Shown: positions 1 to 7,613, counted from the stretch's first letter. The stretch is 64,000 nucleotides of DNA from Lederbergia graminis (GCF_042655485.1 NZ_JBHSMC010000011.1:133520-197519); one strand, 5' to 3'. Program-made: numbers and translations. Notes: generated by a model from the letters alone, not told the origin.

Positions 1-457
1 TCGGATAATTGTTTGTAGGAGCACTTGGATGTATATATGGTGCCAAGAAAAGGTAAGCATCTACTTGATTAGCAGTTTCCCTTTCAGAAAATCGAAGTAC
101 GGAAGCGCCACCGAAGGAGTGACCCCCTAGTATAATAGTAGAATGATTATTCGTCGCTTTTATAAAACGAATGAAATCGGCGATATCGTCATCTAACTGA
201 CCGATATAATCTACATCCCCCTTTGGTTCATTCGCCCCATACCCTCTTAAATCAGGAGTATAAACTTGCGCAATATGGTATGAAGATATATACTCCGCAA
301 GCTGAAAAAGATATTTACTGTCTTCTGAGATGCCATGCAACAAAATCAGGATGATATTGGAGTTTGCTCGGTAATGTCTATAGTATAGCTTACAGTTATC
401 TCTTGTTTCATACGTCAGCAGTTCTGGTAAATGTGCATGACGAATGGATTCAAACAT
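1..457 (-). CDS. Alpha/beta hydrolase, C-terminus beyond window edge
   Basis: The reverse strand reads as the first ~152 residues of an alpha/beta-hydrolase fold protein. LLHGISED gives the HG oxyanion-hole turn at about residue 40, and GGHSFGG carries the nucleophile-elbow serine (GxSxG). PDLRGYG matches the loop after strand beta-4 of lysophospholipase-type hydrolases. The acid and histidine of the triad lie outside the window. The ATG at 457 is used as start, but its ribosome binding site is weak; in-frame TTG codons lie up to about 20 bases upstream before a stop. No signal peptide is seen, so it is probably cytoplasmic. Substrate unknown; the family includes monoacylglycerol lipases and esterases. 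Confidence 0.8.
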   Translation of the reverse strand, partial: MFESIRHAHLPELLTYETRDNCKLYYRHYRANSNIILILLHGISEDSKYLFQLAEYISSYHIAQVYTPDLRGYGANEPKGDVDYIGQLDDDIADFIRFIKATNNHSTIILGGHSFGGASVLRFSERETANQVDAYLFLAPYIHPSAPTNNYP

Positions 458-513
458 TTCTTTCGGGCTAATCAAGCTCAATTACAACACACACTTTCTA
501 TTTTTCTATCCAA

Positions 514-825
514 CTAATTATTTAATAACCACTTCTTCTTTTTCATAAGTACAATGGTGATAAGCAAAATTTCACCAATGACAATCATGCTCATTCCTAA
601 AAATACTCCGCCAATAAATATCATTTCATTCGTAGAAAAGGTATAGACGATCCAGGCAATGATTGCAATAACACCTAATACGAAGTGTATCGTACCAGCA
701 ATAATTACTTGAGGTAGAAATAATCCCGTTTTCTTCATCATAATCGAAGCGTATTTTATACTTACCACGAGTGCAAATACCATAAATATAATATAAATGG
801 TGAAGACAATATCATTCTCGCTCAA
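514..825 (-). CDS. Small three- to four-helix membrane protein, TTG start
   Basis: A 103-residue protein made almost entirely of hydrophobic segments (three to four likely helices) and ending in a Lys-rich cytoplasmic tail (MKKKKW). I do not recognise a family. An in-frame ATG exists at 858, but the strong ribosome binding site GAAGGAG lies inside that extension, 8 bases before the TTG at 825. A TATAAT box at 860-865 would place the transcription start near 853, downstream of the ATG, so TTG is the better start. The upstream same-strand gene ends in an intrinsic terminator, so this is probably a monocistronic gene. Function unknown. Confidence 0.7.
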   Translation of the reverse strand: MSENDIVFTIYIIFMVFALVVSIKYASIMMKKTGLFLPQVIIAGTIHFVLGVIAIIAWIVYTFSTNEMIFIGGVFLGMSMIVIGEILLITIVLMKKKKWLLNN

Positions 826-859
826 AATATCCACTCCTTCGGTACTTACCTTTCCCATA

Positions 860-865
860 ATTATA
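860..865 (-). promoter_or_regulatory. Sigma-A -10 box for the small membrane protein gene
   Basis: A perfect TATAAT on the minus strand, preceded by TG. No good -35 is visible 17 bases upstream. The expected +1 is ~28 bases before the TTG start at 825, leaving room for the GAAGGAG ribosome binding site but not for translation from the ATG at 858. Confidence 0.5.
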
Positions 866-910
866 CAGTATTTTTTTCGATAATTCTGTTTATAAAGTAA
901 AAAAGTTCCA

Positions 911-948
911 AAAAAATTGAAAAACCGACCGTTTTATAAAACAGTCGG
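911..948 (-). terminator. Intrinsic terminator after the DUF2798-like gene
   Basis: Minus-strand stem CCGACTGTTTT / AAAACGGTCGG with one mismatch and a 2-base loop, followed by a T-rich tract (A-run on the plus strand at 911-924). It begins 9 bases past the stop of the gene ending at 957. Confidence 0.8.
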
Positions 949-956
949 CATTTCTA

Positions 957-1457
957 TTATGATGCTTGTAATGTTTTTCGTCCTTGGCTTGCATGAAGCT
1001 TTTTCATCGCAAAACGTGCAATTGGTTGGGCAATTAATACTTCTACCCAAAATGCAATGAAGAAGTTACGTGGCCAAATATAAAAGAAGTTTTTTAATGG
1101 TTCAAGACTAAACTCTCTCATACCAATCCATGACCCTATCACTGTTAACAAGATAGATAAGATCGTTACACTGAACAAGATGGTGAATAATACTCTCGCA
1201 TTAAAACTGTCTGTTGGTTTCACAAATAATGGAACTAATTTATTCACAAGCGGATTTGCAACAAGTGTTACTAATAAAATAACGCAAACCCACACAAACG
1301 GAAGGACTTGTAATGTTTCCATGTACACATCTTTCGTAAATCCAAATTCGAATCCCATAATAATAGGTGCGATAATATTGACGGATAGAATTGAAATGAT
1401 GGCTAAAAACAATATAAACTCTTTTCCGTTCCTTGGTAATCTTGTTTCTTCGTGCAC
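957..1457 (-). CDS. DUF2798-like integral membrane protein (tandem two-helix repeats)
   Basis: About 166 residues with four hydrophobic helices arranged as two similar halves. The C-terminal half contains WPRNFFIAFWVEVLIAQPIA followed by RFAMKKL, the arginine-asparagine and PIAR signature of DUF2798 proteins; the first half (FVWVCVILLVTLVANPLVNK) is a diverged copy. I chose the GTG at 1457 because a GGAG lies 9 bases upstream; the ATG pair at the 5' end of the frame (1478) has no purine-rich sequence before it. The gene stands alone with its own terminator. Function unknown; the family call is good but no activity is established. Confidence 0.7.
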   Translation of the reverse strand: MHEETRLPRNGKEFILFLAIISILSVNIIAPIIMGFEFGFTKDVYMETLQVLPFVWVCVILLVTLVANPLVNKLVPLFVKPTDSFNARVLFTILFSVTILSILLTVIGSWIGMREFSLEPLKNFFYIWPRNFFIAFWVEVLIAQPIARFAMKKLHASQGRKTLQAS

Positions 1458-1602
1458 AAACGTCATCTCCAACATCATATTTCAGATGGTAGACGTATCG
1501 TGAGACATATATTTTTGGCTCAAATAATTGAACCAATATCTCTACACACTGATTTTTTCATCATAGCACGGAATTTAAATGTAATTCAATATTATTTTTA
1601 GC

Positions 1603-2256
1603 TTATTTTATATCTAGTGACTCTTTCAAAAACGCCTCTAAATACGTGACATCTGTAATTTTTTTATTACACTCGTTACTATCTGTACAAATGAGATTGC
1701 CAATCGATTTGTAATAATCCGGGTTATTGGACCTTTTTGCTTTTGTTACCGTCGAAAAATAAGAGACATTCCCTACCGTATTACAGAAGGAACAAATATT
1801 TTTCTTGCTAGACGGTGTCAAGTTACATTCAATACCGACCAACTTACCTTCTAACTCATACACAATAATCTTTTTGCTGGAACGTACATCATCCCAACTT
1901 AAATACGTCAGATGATGTAAATCCATTGTTGCAATATCGGGTACCTTTAACTTTTTATTTTTCGGAAACAGTTTTTTCAATTGTTGACCTGTGATCGCTG
2001 AAAAAGGAATGATAAATGCTGAAAGTCGCTCCAAATAGACCTCAAAATCCGCATCTGTTTGTAATCCGGACACATCTAATAATTGTTGTTGTTCCGTTGT
2101 AAGATTTGGAAAGAGTTCTAAAATTTTCGCCTGTGCCAAATCGCATACTGCAGATAGTATATGGGCTGGTACGTTTCTTTTCCTACTATCTTTTATTAAA
2201 TTTATTTGTTTATTTATAAAATTGAGTTGCTCATTTTTAATAAATGTTGTTGTCAT
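1603..2256 (-). CDS. FusB/FusC-family EF-G-binding protein
   Basis: A 217-residue protein with the architecture of FusB: a helical N-terminal domain that packs against elongation factor G, and a C-terminal treble-clef zinc domain. The zinc ligands are Cys155-x2-Cys158 and Cys190-x5-Cys196, at nearly the positions known for FusB. Family members bind EF-G and help it leave the ribosome, relieving fusidic-acid stalling; chromosomal Bacillus homologues are common and need not confer clinical resistance. ATG at 2256 follows GGGAG at 9 bases. The gene stands alone. Confident family assignment; a resistance phenotype is inference. Confidence 0.88.
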   Translation of the reverse strand: MTTTFIKNEQLNFINKQINLIKDSRKRNVPAHILSAVCDLAQAKILELFPNLTTEQQQLLDVSGLQTDADFEVYLERLSAFIIPFSAITGQQLKKLFPKNKKLKVPDIATMDLHHLTYLSWDDVRSSKKIIVYELEGKLVGIECNLTPSSKKNICSFCNTVGNVSYFSTVTKAKRSNNPDYYKSIGNLICTDSNECNKKITDVTYLEAFLKESLDIK

Positions 2257-2349
2257 TTTGTAAATCTCCCATCTTGTAACCTTTCTACATCATAAACAAG
2301 ATTCTCGATGATTGATAGGGAAAAGATGAGTTAGAAACAATGTATACAT

Positions 2350-2380
2350 AAAAAACACTGATGAGTTGATCACCAGTGTT
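2350..2380 (-). terminator. Intrinsic terminator after the CD3324-family gene
   Basis: Inverted repeat AACACTG / CAGTGTT with extra pairing inside, followed on the minus strand by a TTTTTT run. It sits 7 bases downstream of the stop at 2387. Confidence 0.85.
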
Positions 2381-2386
2381 CATTGT

Positions 2387-2650
2387 TTATCTTTTATTGG
2401 AATACACGATTTTCTTAATGGTTTCGGTGGACAGGTAATATTCTTCTGCTAGCTGCTGGATACTGCAACCACTTTGAAACGAATCACGTATCGCCGCATT
2501 TCGCCGATCCAGCTTGCGTCTACCTCCACTTAATGTTCCCCATTCTCGGTACTCCTTCTTCGGAATGTAAAGAGTTTCCCCTTGCACATACTTTTGTATT
2601 TCTAAAATTAGCTTTTCTGGTAAAACATTGTTTGCATTTACATACTTCAT
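2387..2650 (-). CDS. CD3324-family Mor-like helix-turn-helix protein
   Basis: An 87-residue protein. The N-terminal half (NVLPEKLILEIQKYVQGETL then YIPKK) resembles the start of CD3324/YraL-type proteins. The C-terminal half has a clear helix-turn-helix, GCSIQQLAEEYYLSTETIKK, related to the Mor transcription-activator family and to resolvase-like HTHs. It is probably a small DNA-binding regulator whose target is unknown. AAGGAG lies 9 bases before the ATG. The gene has its own terminator; the ~240 bases upstream hold a short possible ORF and an inverted repeat but no other gene. Family call is good; the role is inferred. Confidence 0.8.
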   Translation of the reverse strand: MKYVNANNVLPEKLILEIQKYVQGETLYIPKKEYREWGTLSGGRRKLDRRNAAIRDSFQSGCSIQQLAEEYYLSTETIKKIVYSNKR

Positions 2651-2728
2651 ATTCGCTCGCTCCTTATTTTGAATTACGAAAAAATAAGGTGCAAAGCCAA
2701 TAGTAGAAAAGCGATTATAGCGATAAAA

Positions 2729-2821
2729 TTAAATGTTTCGCCCCATGCAAAGTATCGCCTTTCTATTTATAGGCTTTGCATGAGTCGAAGAAGTACCCGA
2801 GAATGTATATGAATTCTCCAC
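2729..2821 (-). CDS. Possible 30-residue small ORF
   Basis: A textbook AAAGGAGG lies 9 bases upstream of a GTG, opening a 30-codon frame (begins MENSYTFSGTSS, ends CMGRNI) that stops in the same intergenic space. The peptide is not hydrophobic and I recognise no family. The 3' part overlaps an inverted repeat (GCAAAG at 2747 with CTTTGC near 2780), so the DNA could instead be a structured leader or degraded gene. Only the ribosome binding site supports coding. Confidence 0.25.
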   Translation of the reverse strand: MENSYTFSGTSSTHAKPINRKAILCMGRNI

Positions 2822-2893
2822 CTATCAGCACCTCCTTTAGAATTACAGTATAGCAAAAAAATGAGAGATTACTAGAAAAAAATTATCCAGTAT

Positions 2894-4099
2894 TCATTCA
2901 TTCAACTTCCGATATTCCTTCATCATCATGTCGTAGTTCATTGGACCATATGTCTTGAAACGGATGACGCCGTTCGGATCAATCATGTAAGTCGTCGGTA
3001 AAGGTTGAATGCGATATAATCTATCGATTTCCCCTTCTTCATCTAATAAAATGGGATAGGTGATGCCGAGTTTTTTCGTGAAATCTTGAACCTTCCCTAT
3101 ACTTGTTTCTGATTTTGTTTGGTTAACAGCTAAAATGACGATATCACTTTTTTCGTAAAACTTCTGCATGTCCGGCATTTCCGCACGACAAGGTGGACAC
3201 CATGTTGCCCAAAAGTTAATCATCACAACCTGTCCACGGTATTCTGAGAGTGACAGCTTCTCGCCGTTTAAGGTTTCCAAGCTGAAATCGGGAGCGATAT
3301 CACCTATATCAAGCCCGATGCCGCGTGAACCTATCTCCTCAGACTTTATATTTTTTGTAGCAATTCTTTGTTCAGCTTCTCCTATAAAATCAACAACTGC
3401 CCAGAGGAACATACCAGCTAGTACAATGAGAACAGCAATATTTTTTACCCCTGCTCTCTTGCTGAGCATAAACAAAGTAAAGCCTACTAGAAAAATGACA
3501 CTATAAAAAGCAGGAGCTACTGTATATTGAAAAAGGCTCGTTTCCGTGATTATTGGCAGTATTAATTGCGTGGATCCCCATATCATCAGTAGTATTGACG
3601 CACTAAATAGCGAAGAAATTTTTCTGCGAAATAGGAAACTTAAAATAACCAATACCACTAAAACTGTGATGTACATGATATTTACTTTGTTTTCCCAAAG
3701 TAGCTGTGCTATTTCATATACGAAGGCAGCAACAGCAAATATTTGAATGCAAGCTAGTAATACATCTCCAACATCTAGCTTTATCTTCCGCCATTTCCAA
3801 ATTCCGAACAATATCGTAAATGAAAATGCGATATAAAATACATTCGCATCACTTGGATGAGCCAATACCGCCATTGGATCTTCGGTAAAAAGAGGAAAAT
3901 GCAGAATGATTTTCGCGATGAAAATGGAGACAACTAAAGTTAATACGAGTGACTCTATGTAATTGTTTAATACTTTTTGGGCGTTTTTTGAATGTGGACT
4001 CGTAAACCTGAAAAATAAAACTGCCAATAAAAAACTAATAATGAGTACCACAATATAACTTTTTAACACAAAAGGACCTAACATCCACGCTGAGGGCAT
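2894..4099 (-). CDS. Membrane-anchored TlpA/ResA-like thiol-disulfide oxidoreductase
   Basis: A 401-residue protein in two parts. Residues ~1-245 form about seven hydrophobic helices, somewhat like an Lgt-type membrane domain. Residues ~266-401 are a TlpA/ResA thioredoxin fold: PDFSLETLNGEKLSLSEYRG, active site WCPPC (Cys301/Cys304), and the cis-proline loop LPTTYMID. The redox domain should lie outside the membrane and reduce disulfides, for example in cytochrome c maturation or sulfur metabolism. It lies 80 bases after a rhodanese gene on the same strand, behind CstR-like operators, so a role in the persulfide regulon is likely. Thioredoxin domain certain; naming of the membrane part tentative. 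Confidence 0.85.
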   Translation of the reverse strand: MPSAWMLGPFVLKSYIVVLIISFLLAVLFFRFTSPHSKNAQKVLNNYIESLVLTLVVSIFIAKIILHFPLFTEDPMAVLAHPSDANVFYIAFSFTILFGIWKWRKIKLDVGDVLLACIQIFAVAAFVYEIAQLLWENKVNIMYITVLVVLVILSFLFRRKISSLFSASILLMIWGSTQLILPIITETSLFQYTVAPAFYSVIFLVGFTLFMLSKRAGVKNIAVLIVLAGMFLWAVVDFIGEAEQRIATKNIKSEEIGSRGIGLDIGDIAPDFSLETLNGEKLSLSEYRGQVVMINFWATWCPPCRAEMPDMQKFYEKSDIVILAVNQTKSETSIGKVQDFTKKLGITYPILLDEEGEIDRLYRIQPLPTTYMIDPNGVIRFKTYGPMNYDMMMKEYRKLNE

Positions 4100-4118
4100 A
4101 TGTATAACTCTCCTTTTT

Positions 4119-4174
4119 GGGACGTGGGGTCAGGAACCTCGTCCCACCTTTTGGGTTTCCTGCCCCCACGGTCC
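4119..4174. repeat. GGGAC-dyad repeat, copy A
   Basis: GGGACGTGGGGTCAGGAACC...GTCCC followed by a degraded inverted copy. It is the first of about ten clusters of this family in the window (see 4595, 7491, 13423, 16071, 17228, 18797, 26694, 26909, 62168). It lies between two same-strand genes. Confidence 0.9.
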
Positions 4175-4180
4175 TCTTCA

Positions 4181-4540
4181 TTAATACCAGGCTCCCATTC
4201 CGCCTTTTACATTATAGATTTTTTCAAATCCATGTTTTCTTAAAAGCTTGGCAGCATTTGCACTTCTCATCCCACTTTGACAGATGACTACAATGTCTTT
4301 ATCTTTTTCTAATTGATCTAGCTTGTTTGTCAATGATGAAAGCGGGATATTTTTAAATGGCGGGCGATGGTTTGCTTTATATTCACCTGGTGTGCGTACA
4401 TCGATGAATTGTACATCTTTATGTGAGAACTTCTCTTTTGCTTGTTGAACTGTAATATTTGTTACACCTTTGACTGGTAGGAATCGTATTGCGAAAAACC
4501 CTACTATTAATAGTATAATAACCCACTGCATCATATCCAT
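4181..4540 (-). CDS. Membrane-anchored single-domain rhodanese
   Basis: A 119-residue protein with an N-terminal membrane helix (MQWVIILLIVGFFAIRFLPV) and one rhodanese domain. DVRTPGEY is the conserved entry motif and CQSGMRS (catalytic Cys about residue 88) is the active-site loop. Rhodaneses move sulfane sulfur between thiols. Starting at ATG 4540 after GAAGGTGA, it is the first gene after two CstR-like operators (4563-4578 and 4627-4644), and the TlpA-like gene follows 80 bases downstream. The anchor places sulfur transfer at the membrane, possibly handing sulfur to the neighbouring TlpA-like protein; that partnership is inference. Confidence 0.88.
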   Translation of the reverse strand: MDMMQWVIILLIVGFFAIRFLPVKGVTNITVQQAKEKFSHKDVQFIDVRTPGEYKANHRPPFKNIPLSSLTNKLDQLEKDKDIVVICQSGMRSANAAKLLRKHGFEKIYNVKGGMGAWY

Positions 4541-4562
4541 CTATTTCACCTTCCCGTACTTT

Positions 4563-4578
4563 ATACCTCTAAGGGTAT
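4563..4578. promoter_or_regulatory. CstR-like operator 1
   Basis: Palindrome ATACC-(TCTAAG)-GGTAT, 23 bases upstream of the membrane rhodanese start. It matches the TACC...GGTA form of CstR/CsoR operators and overlaps a minus-strand TATAAA that could be the -10 box. With the CstR gene next door, repression relieved by persulfides is expected. Confidence 0.6.
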
Positions 4579-4594
4579 TTGTATATTAAAACGA

Positions 4595-4685
4595 TGGGAC
4601 AGGGTTCCTGACCCCGCGTCCCACTCTATACCTGCCAGGGTATATTAATATTCGTGATGGGACAAGGTTCCTGACCCCATGTCCC
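4595..4685. repeat. GGGAC-dyad repeats, copies B1 and B2
   Basis: Two copies in the orientation opposite to 4119: GGGACAGGGTTCCTGACCCC...GTCCC at 4595-4622 and a near-identical one at 4659-4685. They flank the CstR-like operator at 4627-4644, so the repeat family sits inside a regulatory region here. Confidence 0.88.
4627..4644. promoter_or_regulatory. CstR-like operator 2
   Basis: Palindrome TATACC-(TGCCAG)-GGTATA, 64 bases beyond operator 1 and just upstream (minus strand) of it. It lies between the CstR gene stop and the rhodanese gene. Confidence 0.6.
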
Positions 4686-4946
4686 TTATCTACTTTTGAT
4701 TAATAATTCGACTGCTTCTTTTACAAGTCCTTCTGTTTCTTCGCCTTTTTCCATATTTTCTCGGACACATTGTTCTAGGTTCATGCTGACAATCAGTCCA
4801 ATCGTACGATCAATTGCACTTCGGGAAGCAGATAATTGCGTTACCACTTCACGACAATCTTTGTTTTGTTCGATCATGTTTAAAACGCCTTTAATCTGTC
4901 CTTCAATTCGCTTTAAGCGATTGACAACGGATTTATCGTAATTCAA
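4686..4946 (-). CDS. cstR: CstR-type persulfide-sensing repressor
   Basis: An 86-residue all-helical DUF156/CsoR-family protein. Cys31 and Cys60 are at exactly the CstR positions, while the copper-binding histidine of CsoR (four residues before the second Cys) is Asn56. That pattern marks a persulfide sensor rather than a Cu(I) sensor: CstR forms di-, tri- or tetrasulfide links between the two Cys of neighbouring protomers and leaves DNA. Start is TTG at 4946, 7 bases after AAAGGAGG. It is the third gene of the operon rhodanese / CoA-disulfide reductase / cstR, and four operator-like palindromes lie around it. The symbol rests on cysteine pattern plus context. Confidence 0.85.
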   Translation of the reverse strand: MNYDKSVVNRLKRIEGQIKGVLNMIEQNKDCREVVTQLSASRSAIDRTIGLIVSMNLEQCVRENMEKGEETEGLVKEAVELLIKSR

Positions 4947-4967
4947 CCTATTTCCTCCTTTGGATGA

Positions 4968-6662
4968 CTATTTAAAGTTATATTCTGTCACAATTTTATC
5001 TCTACCTGTAACAATATCATTAAAATACTCAAATAGGTTAATTCCTAAATAGGAACCAGAAATATTATATACATTTTCATATCCAAGATGTTGTAGAGCC
5101 ATAACCATATTATAACTCCTTTGACCTGAGCGACAATGAATATACACTGACTTATCTTTTGGAATTTCCCCGAGACGGTCTCGGAATTCACTTAAAGGTA
5201 TATTTATCGCATTTAATAAGTGGCCTCCATTGTATTCATTTCGTTCACGAGCATCAATAATAAAGGCATTATTCTCTACTAACTTGCGAACTTCTGATAC
5301 CTTCACTTCTTTATATACACCATGTAAAATATTCAACCCCACTAATGCCGCATGGTTAACGACATCTTTAGCAGTTCCTAACATTGGGGAATAAGTGAGT
5401 TCTAAATCCTTTAAGTCATCTAATGTTCCATTCATCATGATCATCGTTGCAATCACATCGATTCTTTTATCGACGTTCCCTTTTCCGATTGCTTGTGCAC
5501 CTAAAATTCTGCCAGTCGGAATTTCAAACACTAGTTTAAAATGCATCGGATTGCTGTTTGGCATGAGCCCTACTTTATCACCTGGCATTAAATAGACGGA
5601 ATCTACATGTAAACCTGCTAACTCTGCAGTTTTCACATTTAATCCAGTAGACGCCGCATTTAGGTCGAATAGGTGAATAGATGAGGAGCCAATCACTCCT
5701 TGGTTGCGATTCGGGATTCCATACATATGATCTGCAGCTGCTCTTGCTTGCTTTTGTGCTGGTCCTGCAAGTGCAAGTCGCGTTGGCTTGTGTAATAAGC
5801 GATGATATACTTCGATTGCATCCCCAACAGCGTATATATTTTTATCACTTGTGACATAATTGGAATCTACTTTTATTGCCCCAGTTTCACCGATTTCTAA
5901 GCCAGCATCTTTTGCCAAGCTTGTTTCTGGGCGAACTCCAATTGCTAAAACAACTGCTTGTGCAGCGATTCTTTTTCCTTTATTCGTTTCAATGAATTCA
6001 TCGCCGATTTTAGCAAGACCATCATCCACGATGAGGTACACTCCATGGTCCAGCATTTCTTTATGCAAAATTTGCGCCATATCATAATCAAAAGGCGTCA
6101 TAATTTGATTGGCAAATTCGACAAGCGATACATTGTAATTAGCTAATCGTAAATTTTCAGCTACCTCTACCCCAATGAATCCTCCACCAATGACAGCAAT
6201 ATCCTTCACACCATTTTGTTTTACAAATGATGCAATATTTTCGATATCACCTACATTGCGTACAGTGAAAACATGAGACTGATCGATTCCTTCTAAGTTT
6301 GGACGAATTGGAGCTGCCCCAGGGGAAAGCACTAACGTATCATAGCTCTCTTCATATGTCGTATCTGTTAACCAATTTTTCACCGTAACAGTTTTCGCAT
6401 CACGATTTATGCGAACAACCTCATGATGGACACGAGCTTCTATATTATAGCGAGACTTAAACACATCTGGGCGCATGATGACAAGTTTTTCACTATCCTC
6501 GACAATACCACTTAAATGATATGGCAATGAACAGTTGGAAAAAGATACGTGCGGTCCTTTTTCAAACATAATGATTTCCGCACTTTCATCTAGTCTTCGA
6601 ACTCTTGCTGCAGTTGATGCACCACCAGCTACACCGCCAACAATTAATACTTTCTTTCCCAT
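4968..6662 (-). CDS. CoA-disulfide reductase with C-terminal rhodanese domain
   Basis: A 564-residue flavoprotein. Residues ~1-450 form a pyridine-nucleotide disulfide oxidoreductase with the FAD motif GGVAGG near the N-terminus, the single redox cysteine Cys44 in SNCSLPYHLSG (the CoADR hallmark), a second nucleotide-binding motif GGGFIGVE, and TSDKNIYAVGDA for FAD. Residues ~460-564 are a rhodanese domain with active site HCRSGQRS. Such fusions reduce CoA-disulfides or CoA-persulfides with NAD(P)H and help clear polysulfides. Start is ATG 6662, 9 bases after AAGGAGG; an upstream in-frame start would overlap the previous gene. It is followed 21 bases later by cstR. Confidence 0.92.
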   Translation of the reverse strand: MGKKVLIVGGVAGGASTAARVRRLDESAEIIMFEKGPHVSFSNCSLPYHLSGIVEDSEKLVIMRPDVFKSRYNIEARVHHEVVRINRDAKTVTVKNWLTDTTYEESYDTLVLSPGAAPIRPNLEGIDQSHVFTVRNVGDIENIASFVKQNGVKDIAVIGGGFIGVEVAENLRLANYNVSLVEFANQIMTPFDYDMAQILHKEMLDHGVYLIVDDGLAKIGDEFIETNKGKRIAAQAVVLAIGVRPETSLAKDAGLEIGETGAIKVDSNYVTSDKNIYAVGDAIEVYHRLLHKPTRLALAGPAQKQARAAADHMYGIPNRNQGVIGSSSIHLFDLNAASTGLNVKTAELAGLHVDSVYLMPGDKVGLMPNSNPMHFKLVFEIPTGRILGAQAIGKGNVDKRIDVIATMIMMNGTLDDLKDLELTYSPMLGTAKDVVNHAALVGLNILHGVYKEVKVSEVRKLVENNAFIIDARERNEYNGGHLLNAINIPLSEFRDRLGEIPKDKSVYIHCRSGQRSYNMVMALQHLGYENVYNISGSYLGINLFEYFNDIVTGRDKIVTEYNFK

Positions 6663-6690
6663 TCCATATCTCCTCCTTATCGTAGCGTCG

Positions 6691-6987
6691 TTATTCAATC
6701 TCGCCTTCCCAAGCTAACATACCGCCCGTCATATTGGTCACATCATAACCATTGTCCATTAAAAACTCACACGCTCTACCACTTCTACCACCACTACGAC
6801 AAACCATATAGTAATGTTTATTTTTATCGAGTTTCTCTAAAGAATATGGTAAGTCACCTAAGCGAATATGTGCTGCCCCAGGAATTTTACCTGCAGCTAC
6901 TTCGTCATCCTCACGAACATCAATGATATGAATGGACTCACCATTTTCTAGTTTGTTTTGTAATTCAAGTGCAGATATCTTTTTCAT
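6691..6987 (-). CDS. Single-domain cytoplasmic rhodanese
   Basis: A 98-residue rhodanese with entry motif DVREDDEV and catalytic loop CRSGGRS. It has no signal or membrane helix. It is the first gene of the operon rhodanese / CoADR-rhodanese / cstR, reading from a promoter near 7100 that is overlapped by a CstR-like palindrome. AAAGGAG lies 10 bases before the ATG. Its likely role is sulfane-sulfur transfer between small thiols and proteins during sulfide or polysulfide detoxification. The window has no persulfide dioxygenase or sulfide:quinone reductase, so part of the pathway must lie elsewhere if present. Confidence 0.9.
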   Translation of the reverse strand: MKKISALELQNKLENGESIHIIDVREDDEVAAGKIPGAAHIRLGDLPYSLEKLDKNKHYYMVCRSGGRSGRACEFLMDNGYDVTNMTGGMLAWEGEIE

Positions 6988-7020
6988 TTTAATGATTCTC
7001 CTTTGTATGTTGATTTTTGT

Positions 7021-7036
7021 ATACCCCCAGGGGTAA
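7021..7036. promoter_or_regulatory. CstR-like operator 3
   Basis: ATACCCCCAGGGGTAA, a near-perfect palindrome 34 bases upstream of the rhodanese start and downstream of the predicted +1. It could act as a roadblock or second CstR site. Confidence 0.65.
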
Positions 7037-7094
7037 TTTTTTAAGTAAATTAAAAGTCGTGGTGAACGACAGGTGTAAAATAACTTACAGACTC

Positions 7095-7123
7095 ATATTA
7101 TACCCCCATGGGTAAATAGTCAA
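7095..7123 (-). promoter_or_regulatory. Promoter of the persulfide operon with CstR-like operator 4
   Basis: Minus-strand -35 TTGACT at 7118-7123. The -10 is TAATAT (7095-7100, 17-base spacer) or the overlapping TATAAT (7097-7102, 15-base spacer). The palindrome TACCC(CCAT)GGGTA at 7101-7114 fills the spacer, the expected place for a repressor that blocks RNA polymerase. Confidence 0.7.
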
Positions 7124-7230
7124 TCGTTTTTTCTTTCCATTATTTTCTTCCTATATATTGGATTCATATAGATAAGGATGTGGGTGATGATTTAAATTTT
7201 GGGGACACTAATGAAAAAAGGAGGATTTCC

Positions 7231-7488
7231 ATGGCTAGGAAAAATAAAATTCTTGTTCCAGAAGCACGAGAACAATTAAACCAATTAAAAGCGAATGTCA
7301 TGAAAGCAAAAGGGTACAATGTCCAAAATCCCGATGATGTGAAATACGAAATTGCAAAAGAACAAGGAATTACACTAAATAAAGGGAAAAATCGCGAGCT
7401 TACTTCAGAACAAGCTGGCAAAATCGGTGGCCCAATCGGTGGTAATATGGTAAAAGAAATGATTCGCATGGCGAAAGAACGTCTGTAA
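7231..7488 (+). CDS. Small acid-soluble spore protein, alpha/beta type
   Basis: An 85-residue SASP. It has the family core: the germination-protease site region KYEIAKEQGI, GKNRELTSEQAGKIGGPIGG, and the C-terminal helix NMVKEMIRMAKERL. These proteins coat and protect DNA in the spore and are degraded by GPR at germination. Start is ATG 7231 after AAAAAGGAGG at 6 bases; an upstream ATG in the same frame has no matching site. It is somewhat longer than the major SspA/SspB forms (~70 residues), with a lysine-rich N-terminal extension. Forespore (sigma-G) control is expected from the family, but I could not find a convincing sigma-G promoter. Confidence 0.93.
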   Translation: MARKNKILVPEAREQLNQLKANVMKAKGYNVQNPDDVKYEIAKEQGITLNKGKNRELTSEQAGKIGGPIGGNMVKEMIRMAKERL

Positions 7489-7490
7489 AT

Positions 7491-7613
7491 AGGACGTGGG
7501 GTCAGGAACCTCGTCCCATTGTTTGGTTTGGGACAAATACTCTGACCCCACGTCCCACCCGTGTCCCTCTGTCTAACCGTTTGATGTGGGACAAATTGTC
7601 TGACCCCGTGTCC
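7491..7613. repeat. GGGAC-dyad repeat cluster C
   Basis: Three GGGAC...GTCCC elements between the convergent SASP and hydrolase genes: one in forward orientation at the SASP stop, then two inverted copies ending in GACCCCGTGTCCC directly against the hydrolase stop codon. Confidence 0.88.

Noticed and set aside
1240..1536. 98-codon frame overlapping the DUF2798 gene
   Set aside because: Shadow frame on the same strand; the real gene has membrane-helix pattern and family motifs.
7140..7230. Sigma-G promoter before the SASP gene
   Set aside because: CATATAG-like sequence present, but spacing and -35 do not fit the consensus well enough.
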